From Thermothelomyces thermophilus ATCC 42464 (lineage: Eukaryota > Ascomycota > Sordariomycetes > Sordariales > Chaetomiaceae), in contig NC_016474.1 in assembly GCF_000226095.1 (NCBI RefSeq), forward strand, positions 2,542,001 through 2,606,000: a DNA stretch of 64,000 nucleotides, written 5' to 3'. How positions within the stretch are numbered: position 1 is the stretch's first letter; the number at the start of each line of letters is the position of its first letter. The notes under the pieces were generated by a model, which made no database searches, was not told the origin of the DNA, and was given only the letters and a program-made list of their open reading frames with translations. Position numbers and translations under genes: made by a program. Positions 37,307 to 48,400 of this stretch are shown here, piece after piece.

Positions 37307-38597
37307 TCACGCGTTCCCGCCGCTGAATATCCGCGCTTTCACCTCAGCCGCGGCCAACCCGGCCCTCTCCTTGGCCGCAATCTGCCCAACGTCTTGGACG
37401 AGCTTCTCTATCGCCGCATCGCTCCCCTTGCCGCCCGCACCAGCCGCTCTCCCTGCGGGACCGCCAACACCGCCATCCCCGCCACCGGCGGTACCTGGCC
37501 CGGCACCGAGACCTCCACCAGCAGCAGCAGCAGCAGCGGCGGTAGCGGCGCTGGTGGCGCTGCTGCCGCCGCCGCCATACGCCGCCATGGAGGCCGCGGC
37601 ACCCTTGCCGGCCCTCGAGACGGCGACGGCGGCCTCCTTGACGCGCAGGGCGACGTCGCCCATCTGGCTGCTGGCGTAGTCGCGGTTGGTCAGCAGCGGG
37701 TTCTGGGCGAGCGTCTGCACCCAGTACTTGTTCCACAGCAGCTCGAGCAGCTTGCTGTCGAGGGTGCTCTTGTAGTGCTCGACCGCGAGCGGGTAGTACT
37801 TGCTCGCGTGGGCGCCAAAGTCGTCTGCCTTGGTGAGCGGGACGGACTGGCCGGCGGCCGACGAGGGAGACGAAGAAGAAGAAGAAGCGGCGGCAGTAGT
37901 AGTCGTGCTTGTCTGGGGGGGCGGGGTGTAGCCGTCCGGGTAGGTGCGGAAGGCGCCGATGTCGACCTTGTTGGCGGATACGGTGCGGTCCGGGTCGATG
38001 ACGATGGCGACCATGGGGCCCTGGAGCTGCTGGAGCTGCTGGGTGGCGACGTCGATGCCCGAGAGCCAGCAGCCGTAGCCCGGGTGGGAGTGGTACCAGC
38101 CGATGACGTTCTCCTGGCGGGACTCGTCGCGGCAGAGCGAGAGGTACTCGACCAGGTACTCGTCGGCGTCGCCCTGGGCGTTGACGCGCGTCTCGGTGCC
38201 CTCGACGGGGAGCCGGAAGGCGTCGGTGACTACCAGGGCGGTGCCGTCCACGTAGCCCTGCATGATGCCCATGACCTCGAGGGAGCCGCCCGAGCGGGCG
38301 TGCATGACCATCTTGACGAGCGCGATGGGGGAGATGCGGACGGTCTTGAAGTAGGTGGGATCGTGCGCCCACGGTCGCTGGGCGCTGGTCTCGGCCTGGC
38401 TGGCGGCCGAGTAGTTGAAGAGGGCATCGCGCTGGCGGTCGACCAGCTTGTCGGTTAGAGGGAGCTCTGTCACGGCCACAAAGAAATAATGTTAGCGAAG
38501 TGAAATGTTAGCACGGCCCTTCTTTGTATCCTGCTCTTGCTACATTCTCGTCGTCGAATGGCGGATACCATGGTGGAGAGCGGCAGGTCTTACCCAT
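37307..38597 (-). CDS. CSN5: COP9 signalosome subunit 5 (deneddylase)
   Basis: Model complement(join(37307..38466, 38594..38597)), 387 aa. CSN5 is the metalloprotease of the COP9 signalosome; it removes NEDD8 from cullins and so resets SCF-type ubiquitin ligases, with strong effects on fungal development. The MPN+ domain is complete: Glu65 in [12 protein letters not shown], then [14 protein letters not shown] with His127, His129 and Asp140 for the JAMM zinc site. A Ser/Thr/Ala insertion follows [10 protein letters not shown], and the C-terminal part carries a long Gly/Ala run before [17 protein letters not shown]. The frame before [19 protein letters not shown] has no ATG, and a branch (CTAAC) and CAG acceptor end at 38467. 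The start is therefore inferred to be the 4-nt exon ATGG at 38597-38594 with a GTAAGA donor. Confidence 0.9.
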
Positions 38598-39398
38598 CGT
38601 TGTCGCACGCAGGCCCTCGGGATGGGGTCGAGGCTCTCGGCGGGAAATGACCGATGCTTTGTGGGTTGTCGTTCGTCGGAGTCAACGTTTGCCTTGAGAT
38701 GATTGACGATGGATGGAGGAGGAGGGGCTGCCCGCCGACGGGTTGCTTGAGCTCCGATAAGATAAGGGTCCTGCCGTCAAGGTTCCAGGGTCCCTTCCTT
38801 CAACATCGCACTCCGCAGTGTTGATTTTGGAGCTAGAATCAATCAATCGCCTTCTTTAGAAAGATCAAGAGAGAAGCTATCTTGGTGACAATCTGCTCAT
38901 AGATGTGAATGGTGGATGGATGATTGAGAGTTGGATAGGATGCGGATGAGGGTGCGAGATGCTCAGCTTGCATCTCTCGAGTTCCCGCTTTCTTTCTGAT
39001 TATTTTCAAATCATCATTCTCTTCCGTTCTTTAACTATTTTCTTTTGGCACAAGGCATCTCTGTTTTGGCTCCCACCTTCGCAACCTTCATAATTCCATC
39101 TCTTACTGTCGCGTACCAGTAGCGCATCCGGATCTTCACGCTGTCACAGGACCAAATGGAGGAGACAAGTTGACATCCCTGAACAAGTACTTATATATGC
39201 ATTTGAAAAATAAAGGTGTGCTATCCACACCAAACTCGGACCCAAACCAGAAACCCCCCCAATGCTCCGACCGATGCAGTAACTGTTGCCTCCCTGGCCT
39301 TTATCCCTAGGGCCTTCTAGATTTCGCCAAATTACGTACAAAGAAAGAAGCATGCTGGATGGATGGGCAGAGACACCCTCCATGCTCCCCTCGGGAAA

Positions 39399-39430
<32 letters not shown>

Positions 39431-39457
39431 ACAGTATCCAAAAAATTCTTCTCTCCA
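38598..39457. other. intergenic region with A runs
   Basis: Promoter of CSN5 and the 3' flank of FMP27. It holds A runs at 39396-39417 and 39419-39431 close to the FMP27 stop, and a C run near 39256. No gene is seen. Confidence 0.55.
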
Positions 39458-42400
39458 TCACCTTACCCGGCTGGTCTTCCTCACCAGCACATTCTCCTCC
39501 TCTCCACTATCAACTGCCCTATCTCCATCTCCGGCGGCCTGCACAACCGTGTTCTCCCTCTCCTTCAACCGACTCGCAAACGCATGAATCCTGTCTCGTA
39601 ATCCGCCGCCGCCGCCGCCGCCGCCAATGCCGATGCCCCCCGTTCTCCTTCTTTCGGGGCTCTCCCTCTCCTCGGGATATGAGGTTGTATTCGACCTGCA
39701 GGGCGACGTCGTCGACCCGGATCCGGTCGTGAGCCCGCTACTCGTCCCAGGCCTGCTGTTCCCGCCACCCCCGCCAAACGGCCTCGACCACCCGCTCGAG
39801 GTTGGCCTGAGCAAGCTGCCCAACCCTCCTCCCGAATGCTTGGCACCCTGGCCGTCAGCTGGAGCCGTCGTCGACGGCATAGGCGGAGCCATCAGAAAGC
39901 TCGGCACGGCGCCTGAGGCCTGGGTTTGCACCGTCACCTGTGCTTGTACTTCGTTGTTGTCGTTGTTGTTGTCGTCGTCGTCGTTGTTGTTGCTGCTGCT
40001 GCTTCTGCTGTTGTTGCTGTGGTTGTTGTCGTTATCGTTGTTGCTCTGGTTGGCGCTGCTGTTGCCGTTGCTGCTGGCATGGGTGTTCAAGCCCGACAGG
40101 TGCGAGCGTATCGACGACGCGACGCTCGAGCTCCTGCTTGTCGAGGACGGGACGGGGATCGACGTCTGCGACCGCCGGATAGACCTGGGCGGGGACCGGG
40201 AAAAGTCCATGGGCGAGTTGCCGTACAGCGACGACGAGTCATCGCCGCTGTTGTCGCGCGACTCCGAGGTCGTCGGCGTGGCCAGCAGAACCGAGCTCGT
40301 TGCGAGCTCCCGCAGCTTGGACTGCTGCGCCGTGTTGGGGCGGTGCTTGGAGAACTTGTTGCCAATGATGGCCCCCGTGTGGCTGATGAGCGCCTTGATG
40401 ACGCGGCTCTTGAGCGCGAGGGCGAGGTCGAGGTTCGACCACGTCTTGTTCCGATACTCGATGGTCGGGAGTCGGAAGACGAAGTCGTGCACGTCTTCAA
40501 AGTTGCGGTCGCCTTTGCCCTTGTAACTCAAGCAGAGCACTACCGACGGCATCTTGATGTACGCGAACGTCATGTAGTTGGAGGCGCGATCGATCATCTT
40601 GGAGAGATCATCGGACTGCTGCTTGGCTTTGTCGCCGTCGCTCGACTTGTGCCGCAGCATGAAGCGGGTTCCCTTTTTGGTCTCGCTGTTGATTGAGGCG
40701 CTGTCCTTGACGGCGGCGGACAACCCAGTGCCCGTCCTGCCAACACCCGGCTTGGGGATGCCGATGCGCAGAGAGTCGTGCGATCGCTTCTTGCTAATCG
40801 TCTTGAACCCGGTTCCCGATCTGAAGAGGCGGAACGAGGTGCCTTCGCCCGAGTGGACGCTGAGCGCTTTGTGCTGCAACGACGACTCGTCGGGATCCGA
40901 GGTGAGCGTTGGCCGCAGGCGCAGCTCGAGGGAACCACTCCGCGTTGCGAACGAAGCGCCGTCTTGGTCCCTGTCGGCCATCCCAGGAGCAGCCGGTTCC
41001 GCCGACGGACTATCATCACCCTCGTCGTCCTCGTCATCAACAAACTGCTTGATAATGAACGGAGAGTCGTTTTTGCCAGTGGAATTCTTGCCGCCGTCCG
41101 TGCCCGGGAATATGTACTCAAAGAGCTTCTTCCCTATCTCGCGCTCGAGTTGGATCTTCATCGGGAAGAGGTTGACCTCGAAATGACCCATCACCGGGAT
41201 GCCAGCAATGGCTTCCAGCATGTTCCAGTACACCCGAATCATCGGCTGCGAGCCCGGGTCCGACCCGCCCCGGTCCTTCTCGACGTAGGGCGCAATCATT
41301 GATGGATAGATGGCGTCGGGCAGCAGGTTGAGGCCGAGGATTTTGCCCACCTGGATCAGGTTGATGTGCGAGCCATCCGAGTTGTCGACCCGGTCGTACT
41401 CGACATCCTTGAGCTGCAGCTCTACGAGCGGCTCGTTGTTGTCACGGATGAGCTGCCATACAATCTCCTTGGCCATGATGCTCCACTTCAGCACCGCACT
41501 GCTCGTCGTGTTGTCAAACTTCCGTTGCGACGAGGTGATAGCCTTCATCATAAAGAAGAGCTCGTCTTCGCACGCTGCCAGGTCGCGCTCCAACACCAGT
41601 CGGTCTCTCCACCCTTCCCGGTCCAAGTGGGTCGAATGAACCTGGAAATGCAGCTTAATCTCCTCGAGCTGGCGGACGCGCTCCTGGAGCTTGATGACCA
41701 TTTCGGGGACTCCCCTCAGGTCGCTGAAGTCGGAGGCGAGCATGATCTTCTCGAGCTTTTCGTTGCGCGTCTTCTCCAGCGGCTCGTTGTACATGAGCAG
41801 GTCTAGAACAATGACGTAGATTGCATAATACTGCGACGAGTTGCAGAGGGCGTGAGCCTGCGGAAACTCGACCCAGAGGTTGTCCGTCCTGCTCTCGGCG
41901 CTGTCTTGAGGGGTGTTGTTGGCGCCGTCGACGTTGTTGACCTCGTCGTTGTATTTGAGACGCAGCGTGTTGAACTTGTCGTACCGGAGCATGGCCGACG
42001 TCTTCTGCACGACGCGCTTGAAGCCGAAGGGGTCGGACTGGAAGTCGAACATGACCTCCATCGGGACCCAGGGCGGCCAGGATGAGCCGGATCGCGTACC
42101 GTATGTGTTACCCGAGTACATGGACACCAGCTGCGTCGAGAACCACTTTTGATGGGTCACGAAGAACTGCGTGCTGTCCATGTTGACAAGGAAACGCCGC
42201 TGCACGAGGCCGCTGACGTCGTCAAAGAGCCTGCTCTTGTCGAGCACGTCAACCACCTTAAGCTCCATCCCCTTAGAAGTGCTGAGCACGACGTGCTTCT
42301 TGTTCTTGTCGCTCTGAAGCTGGATCTGAGGCGCGATTAGGCGGACATGGTAGCTGTTTTGGGTGGTAAACTCATCCGCGATGCCGCTAGCCAGGTCGGA

Positions 42401-45400
42401 CATGGTCGGATGGGTGCCGTCCGCGTTGTCGGAGCTGGCGAACTTGTTGCTATCCTGCAGAATTCTGCGGATTCGGTCCTCGGTATCCTGCGAGGCGTCG
42501 CGATGCGCTCCGTTCGCGTCCGGCGGAACCCCTGGGGTAGGGACATTTCCGTTTTTGCCCGATTTCGACCTGGCCTGTTCCTCCACAAGGTCCAGGAGAA
42601 ACTTGACCGCAGGGCGGGAGAGGTAATAAACGAAACCGCGGCGTTGGCCGACCTGGTGGATGTAGCGAAGAATGATGTTTCGGAGTGTGTTGTTCCACTT
42701 CAGCTGCATGTTGTGAACCACGAACCGGTTCTTGAAGTCGCTCGCAAACTCGGCAGCAGCAGGCGTCGACATAGCTCCTTGCAGGCTCGTCGTGTTGGAG
42801 TCGAGCCCCCCCTCGGAGCTCGTGGACGACTCTTGGCTCTCCTCGGTGCTTGAAGAAGATTGGGGTGACATCTCCATCAGCATGCCCTCCAAGAACGTCT
42901 TCTTGCCAGCGAGAACGCCCGAATGCCGGTTGAGCATCTCCAATTCAGCATCGAGATCCGCATCGACTGGGTCGCCCCGAACAAGACGAAGCTCGATCTG
43001 TCCCAGGTTACGCTTGTGCGTCTCCATCTGCTCATCCAGCTGCTCGAGCCGCCGACGGATAAGCTGGCATTGCACCCTCCTGGGATCGTCATCATGGCTC
43101 ATGTTGCAGAAGTGCGTGGGTTCCTGGCCGAAGGGACTTGTTCGGTCCGGATCACCAGCGATCGTACCGTTGATGTCCGTCTGGCGGAAGTAGGTGACAC
43201 GAGGCGCAAATGCGAGTGGGAGGATCTTGGTGTCGGGATTCGGTTCGGTCGGCAATATCCAATCTAGCTCAACGAAGTCGTCCATGTCGATCCAAGTCAA
43301 GTCGTTGTCGGGTATTGTGAAGTGAGAGACGTCAGGACTGTCTCCTTCTTGGTCGGCGATGAAGGCTGAGAGCGAGTCCCTCATCATGGCGTCCGCCGTC
43401 GTGCCTCGGATGCTCGCCGAGACCGCGCGAACGTCCGCCGAGACGAGGTCTAGCTGACCGGCGTGGATCTTCATGCCGGTCGTCCTGGTTTGCGTCTTGC
43501 GGCCGCGGTCCCTGGTATTGAACTCCTCCCGCCTCTGGTGGAGATCCAGCATGAGAGTGTCGAGGCGGACCTTGATGCCTGTCGCAGAAACGGCGTTTTC
43601 CGAATCGTACTCTAGGTCCTTGTGCTTGTAAATGTGGCTCACAAACAAGGGCGCCAGCAAGATGTTGTATTTGATGGTGGCAAGATGCCGCCCGAACTTC
43701 TTGCTGTTCTTCTCCCTGCCTGGCCACAACGATCCTTGGCGGATAGGCAGGGACAGCGGTCCCGAGAACAGAGACCACCAGGCGAAGAAGTGGGTGAAGA
43801 AGCGAGGGGTGAGGTGGACGGCGTTGTAACTGCGCGAGGGCTCGGTGATCGTGTCTGACCATTCCCGGTCAACCGGAGCGCGGACGGCCACGGAAAGATG
43901 GATATGCTGGCTGCGGAACCCGCGGAAGGCGTCATAGGGGAGACCGTTCTCTGATTTGGCATACTGCGGGGACTTGAGCACAACTTCGTAATGTGGCTTG
44001 AATTCGAAGCTCCTCTGTCCGTTCTCAATTGCCCTCTCGAACACCAACCCGGCTAGCCATTGCACTTTGCCGGAGAGCTTCATGACGACCTTCTTGAAGG
44101 TGGCACCGGACTGTAGGCTGGAACCGCTGCTGATGCTCTCGTCCTCACCGTGCTGGCGACGTGCCTCGCGGACTTGATGGCTATAGTCGGGGACCGCCAG
44201 GACGTACTCGCCGCTGTCGACCGTCATAAACCGCTTCGGGTCGTCGACGCTGTGGATGTTCCATCGCACGTCGTTGCGGAAGCACATGAGGAAGCCCGCG
44301 CCGTTACCCGTGACCTGGTAAGGGTCTCTGCTCCCCTTCAGCGCCAGGTGGACGTCGCCGTCGCCGCGCCACGCCACCCTGATCCGCGAGTGGAAGCTGA
44401 GTCGGATTTTGTCCCAGAACCCAACCTTGTCGGAGGGGTCGAGCTGCGGCTTCGTCATAGACTCGATGGCCATCATCATGTCTTGAATGGCAGGCTGGTA
44501 CGACGGACCCCAGGTGATCCTGGTCGGGTTGGCAGTGTGAATGTCGATGCTCATGTCCGAAAACGTCTTGACGGGCCCGATTGTTCTTCGCACATCCACA
44601 GCAAAGCTGCCCTCGTTCGAGACCACGGGATCGAGACTGCGAGGCGGCACGATTGGAACCCTGATCTTTCGAGTCGATTCTGGGCCCCGATATTCCTCTG
44701 CAATGACGAAGTCTGTTGCCATTGAGAGGGCCGGGAGACGAGCAGACTGGTCGGGCTTGATCGTTGGCACATGCAACAACGGCAGCGGGTAGTCGCGAAG
44801 CGACATTCTTGCCTCCCCCATGCTCACCTGAAGGTGCATGGGAACGAGCAAGGCGTACTTCATGTCCTTGGGCATGCCTTTGCCGACCTTGTGCAGGAAG
44901 TCCGGAAGCTCCTTCATGGGGAAAGATGGCTTATCCATGACGATGTGGAGATCATTGATGAGTGTCGCCATGAGCGCCGGTCGTTGTGGCACCTCCAGGA
45001 TCTTCTCGCTTTCCTCCAAGTCGTCGGGAATCTCATTGACGCCCCAGAACTGGGAGCGCAGGTCTTTGGCCATGTTTCTGGCCAGCTCATATTGCTGGTC
45101 GATGCGCTTTTTCCAGCTCTTTGCATTGTGTATGTTCAACTTATGCCTCGCTTCGGCGATGGACACTCGGGACGTTCCACTCAGTACGTGGGAAGCCGCT
45201 TCCGGATCATATCTCAGTGACCGACCGCGCATGCGCCCCTCGCTGAATGAGCGACGCCGGCCATCGGCACTACGACTTCGGGTAGGGGGAGTGCTGGGCG
45301 TGGGGGGTTCACCTCGGGGAGCTGCCGATCGAGCGCGCAAGCTGGACAGCCCTTTTCTAGACTCGTGCTCGTGGATCTTCTTGACCTTGAGACGGAAGGC

Positions 45401-48400
45401 CTCTTCGCGTGCCTGGCGTTGCATCATCTCAACAAGACCCGCACGGTAAATGACGCCAAGTTTCCACTCGAACGCGCCGTCTTCAAGCTCGAAGAGGAGA
45501 TGCTTGGCTCGCAACGAGACCTTGGGCACCATCTTCGGACCTTCGGGTCCCTTCTCCAAGATGTACTCGTTTGTGCCAGTCTTGAATCTGTGATGAAGCT
45601 GCTGGACGGACTTGACGGTGTTGACGAAGTTGTCGGTTATCTTGTAGATCACCATCTCGTGAGGCACAGCCAAGCGGACATTTTCCGTGACGACGTCGAA
45701 CATGCGTTCTTCGCGCAGGCCGCCACCCGTCAACTTATGCCGCGACTCGCGGTAGTCGGCGCGGATATCTTTGACGCTGACGATTCTGGCCCAGACGCTG
45801 CGCATCCGAGGCGCTTCGGCATACAGCCGGATGAGCTTGGCTTGCACAAATGGAGGGGACCACCGGTGACGACCAGCCTCCAAGTTGTAAATGTGGAGCA
45901 TCACATGAGGGTCCGAAGGCAACTCGGCCTTGACCTGGATGAGTGTCGCCCTGAAGTCGACGGCGACCAGTTCAGGCGCGGATCGCCAGGACTCGGCATC
46001 GGCAATGTTGAAATCAGAAGACGCCCCGGCCGGAGGCGGCGAAAGGTGGCCAAAGACCCGCCTCTGGGGCGACATGGGCGGCGTCCTTGGCTCGGCGCTG
46101 GGCTTGGAGGACCTGGTGAATGCCTTTTGGAGGGCCGAGACGGCGACGCCCACCGCATAATGGCGGTAGAGCGAGTACTGTAGAAGCAGGGTCCTGATGT
46201 GGAAGTGGATATGGAAAACCGGCCCCTGATGGTCGCTCAAGGTGGACAGGGCGACCTCAAACTTGGGGATATTTAAGAACGGCTCGAACTCCCACTTTTC
46301 AGCAGACTCAATCATAAAGACTTCAAAGCCCCGAGCGTGCAGAGATAGGCGGCGACCGTCCGCTTCGTGTTGGTATTTCCTCCTCGGAGACGCCGGAACA
46401 GCCCTCAGGATCTCGCTCTCCGGCGACATCATACCGCGACTGCTGGCTCTCCGCCGAGAGGGCCGTCTGTGCAGCCCGTTCAGTCTCTGAGCGCGGTATT
46501 CAGCAGACCACGAGTCCAGCTGAATGGCAACGCCTCTGGTGTCGTCCGAGATGTCCTTGTCCACGCCCGCAACCTCGATGCTGCAGTCCGAACACTGCAA
46601 TTGAAAATGGAGCAACCAGGCCGGCAAAGCACGCACAAAGTTGGTATGCTCTGAACTTTTGGGAAGGCCGCCTTTGTCCGGCTTGACGTTTAACCGCAGC
46701 TGGCGCACTATATGGCGGAGGCCATCGCGGATCTCCTCCCTGACCATCTTCAGGGTGAACGTCTGGAGGCTTCCAGTAGCGACCACGTGGACGTTGGGCG
46801 AGGCGTTGAGCTGGACCTTCAGGTCAAACGTTTCGGTCTCCAGGAGGTCGAATCTGCTCCCGGCGGAGGTTTGGTAGTACAGGTTGTGCGTCTGGACGCG
46901 CATTGTGGCGGCCAGAGAATAGTGGAGTTCTTCCACGGTCGAGTGGAACGACTCTATGTCCAGGGATACGGACGATATGGATGATATGATTAGATCAAAC
47001 TCGTCAGGGTCCGCAGACTTTTGAACTGGCGGAAGTGCAATCCTCAAAACCGGTTCATGCATAGAGAACTTGTAGGTGGCCTTGGGGAGCAGTCGTGAGA
47101 TGAGCATGTGGCGCTCCTGCTGAGGAGCCCTCTGCGGTTTCGGCTTCCGTTGCAACATGGCCAATAGGATGGGGAGGTGCCGGGGGTCGAGATCGACGGA
47201 AGGAGAGGTGACGACGGAGTTGGCAAAGAGGATATTGGCATTGCGCTGCTCGGCTGTGCCGTCATCTGCCAACTCGACAGTCTTGGAGGGGAGGGTGGTC
47301 CTCGCGGTTGTGGTAGCCATGGGGATATACATGATGCGCTCCGGTTTGCCGTGGCCGTCGTCAAGACCAACAGAGATGGATAGCGCAGCGGCCAGGGCCT
47401 CGTGGGCGATGTCCTTGGAAGGGAAATACATCCTGTGGGCGGCCGACTTGGGGTCCAGCCGGTGGAGGTCAATGCCGACTTCCTTCATAGAGGCAGTGAG
47501 GACGATCGGGTTGCCTGCCGGCTTGACAGTGTCGATCTTCTTGGAAATCCCGATGAAGCTGACGGCAAACTGAACCTCTCTGATGCCCTTCAGGACCGAA
47601 CTCACGAGCTCTTTCGAATCGGACACCGTCTGCATTAGCCGGAGGTTGGTACTTCCGGGAGCGTCGAGTTCTTCCTGAATGACACGATCGACAACCACGT
47701 CGACGGGCTCGGGCCGGGCAAACGCCTTGTCCTCCGCCGACCTGACCTTCTTGTACTGAGCCAAGCTGCGGCGGACGTCATCGTAGGGGATGTGAAGCCG
47801 GCCCAGCTTGAGGGCGACCGCAGTGTCGCGGAGACCGTCAAGAGCCTCGTACAGATACCCGTGGATGTTCAACGTCGCAGTGTCCAGAATCTCCGTCGAC
47901 TCCCCCCCCTCGGCCGTGAACAGCACGCTCCGCAGGGTCACGATCCATTCGGCCTGCTGGTTCTGGCGCTGCGGCTGTGCCCCTCCCTGCAAGAAAAAGC
48001 GGGCGCGATCGACCATCTTCCGCCGGGTGTCCACGGCGATGGTGAAGCTGCCCATCTGCAGACTCCCCACGCTCGCGATGTGGACCGTCGAGTTCGTAGC
48101 CACGACATCGACCATCCTGAGCCAATTCACCTTCCGGTGCAGCTTCTTGATGCGCTCCTTGACCCTGGTCAACCGCTTCCACGTCTTGCTCCGTTCTCCC
48201 GGGTCGGCATCGCGCGGGACCGCCCTCGGCGTCCTCGGCGTCTTCGGGGTGGTTGGTCGCGGAGCCCGCTCGGGCGCGTCCGAATCGGAATCGACCTCTT
48301 CGGGCGCCCCCTCCTTTGCCTTGGCTCTCTCCAGCTCTTGAATGTCGACCGTCACGGCGAGCTCGTCCACCACGATGCTCAGCCAGGTCGGCTGAGCGAA

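Noticed and set aside
37178-38458. 426-codon plus-strand frame opposite CSN5
   Set aside because: Antisense shadow that includes the A run as poly-Lys; CSN5 motifs lie on the other strand.
39627-40526. Plus-strand frame with long Leu/Val runs opposite FMP27
   Set aside because: It is the mirror of the Asn/Asp/Ser codon repeats of FMP27; no family features and low complexity.
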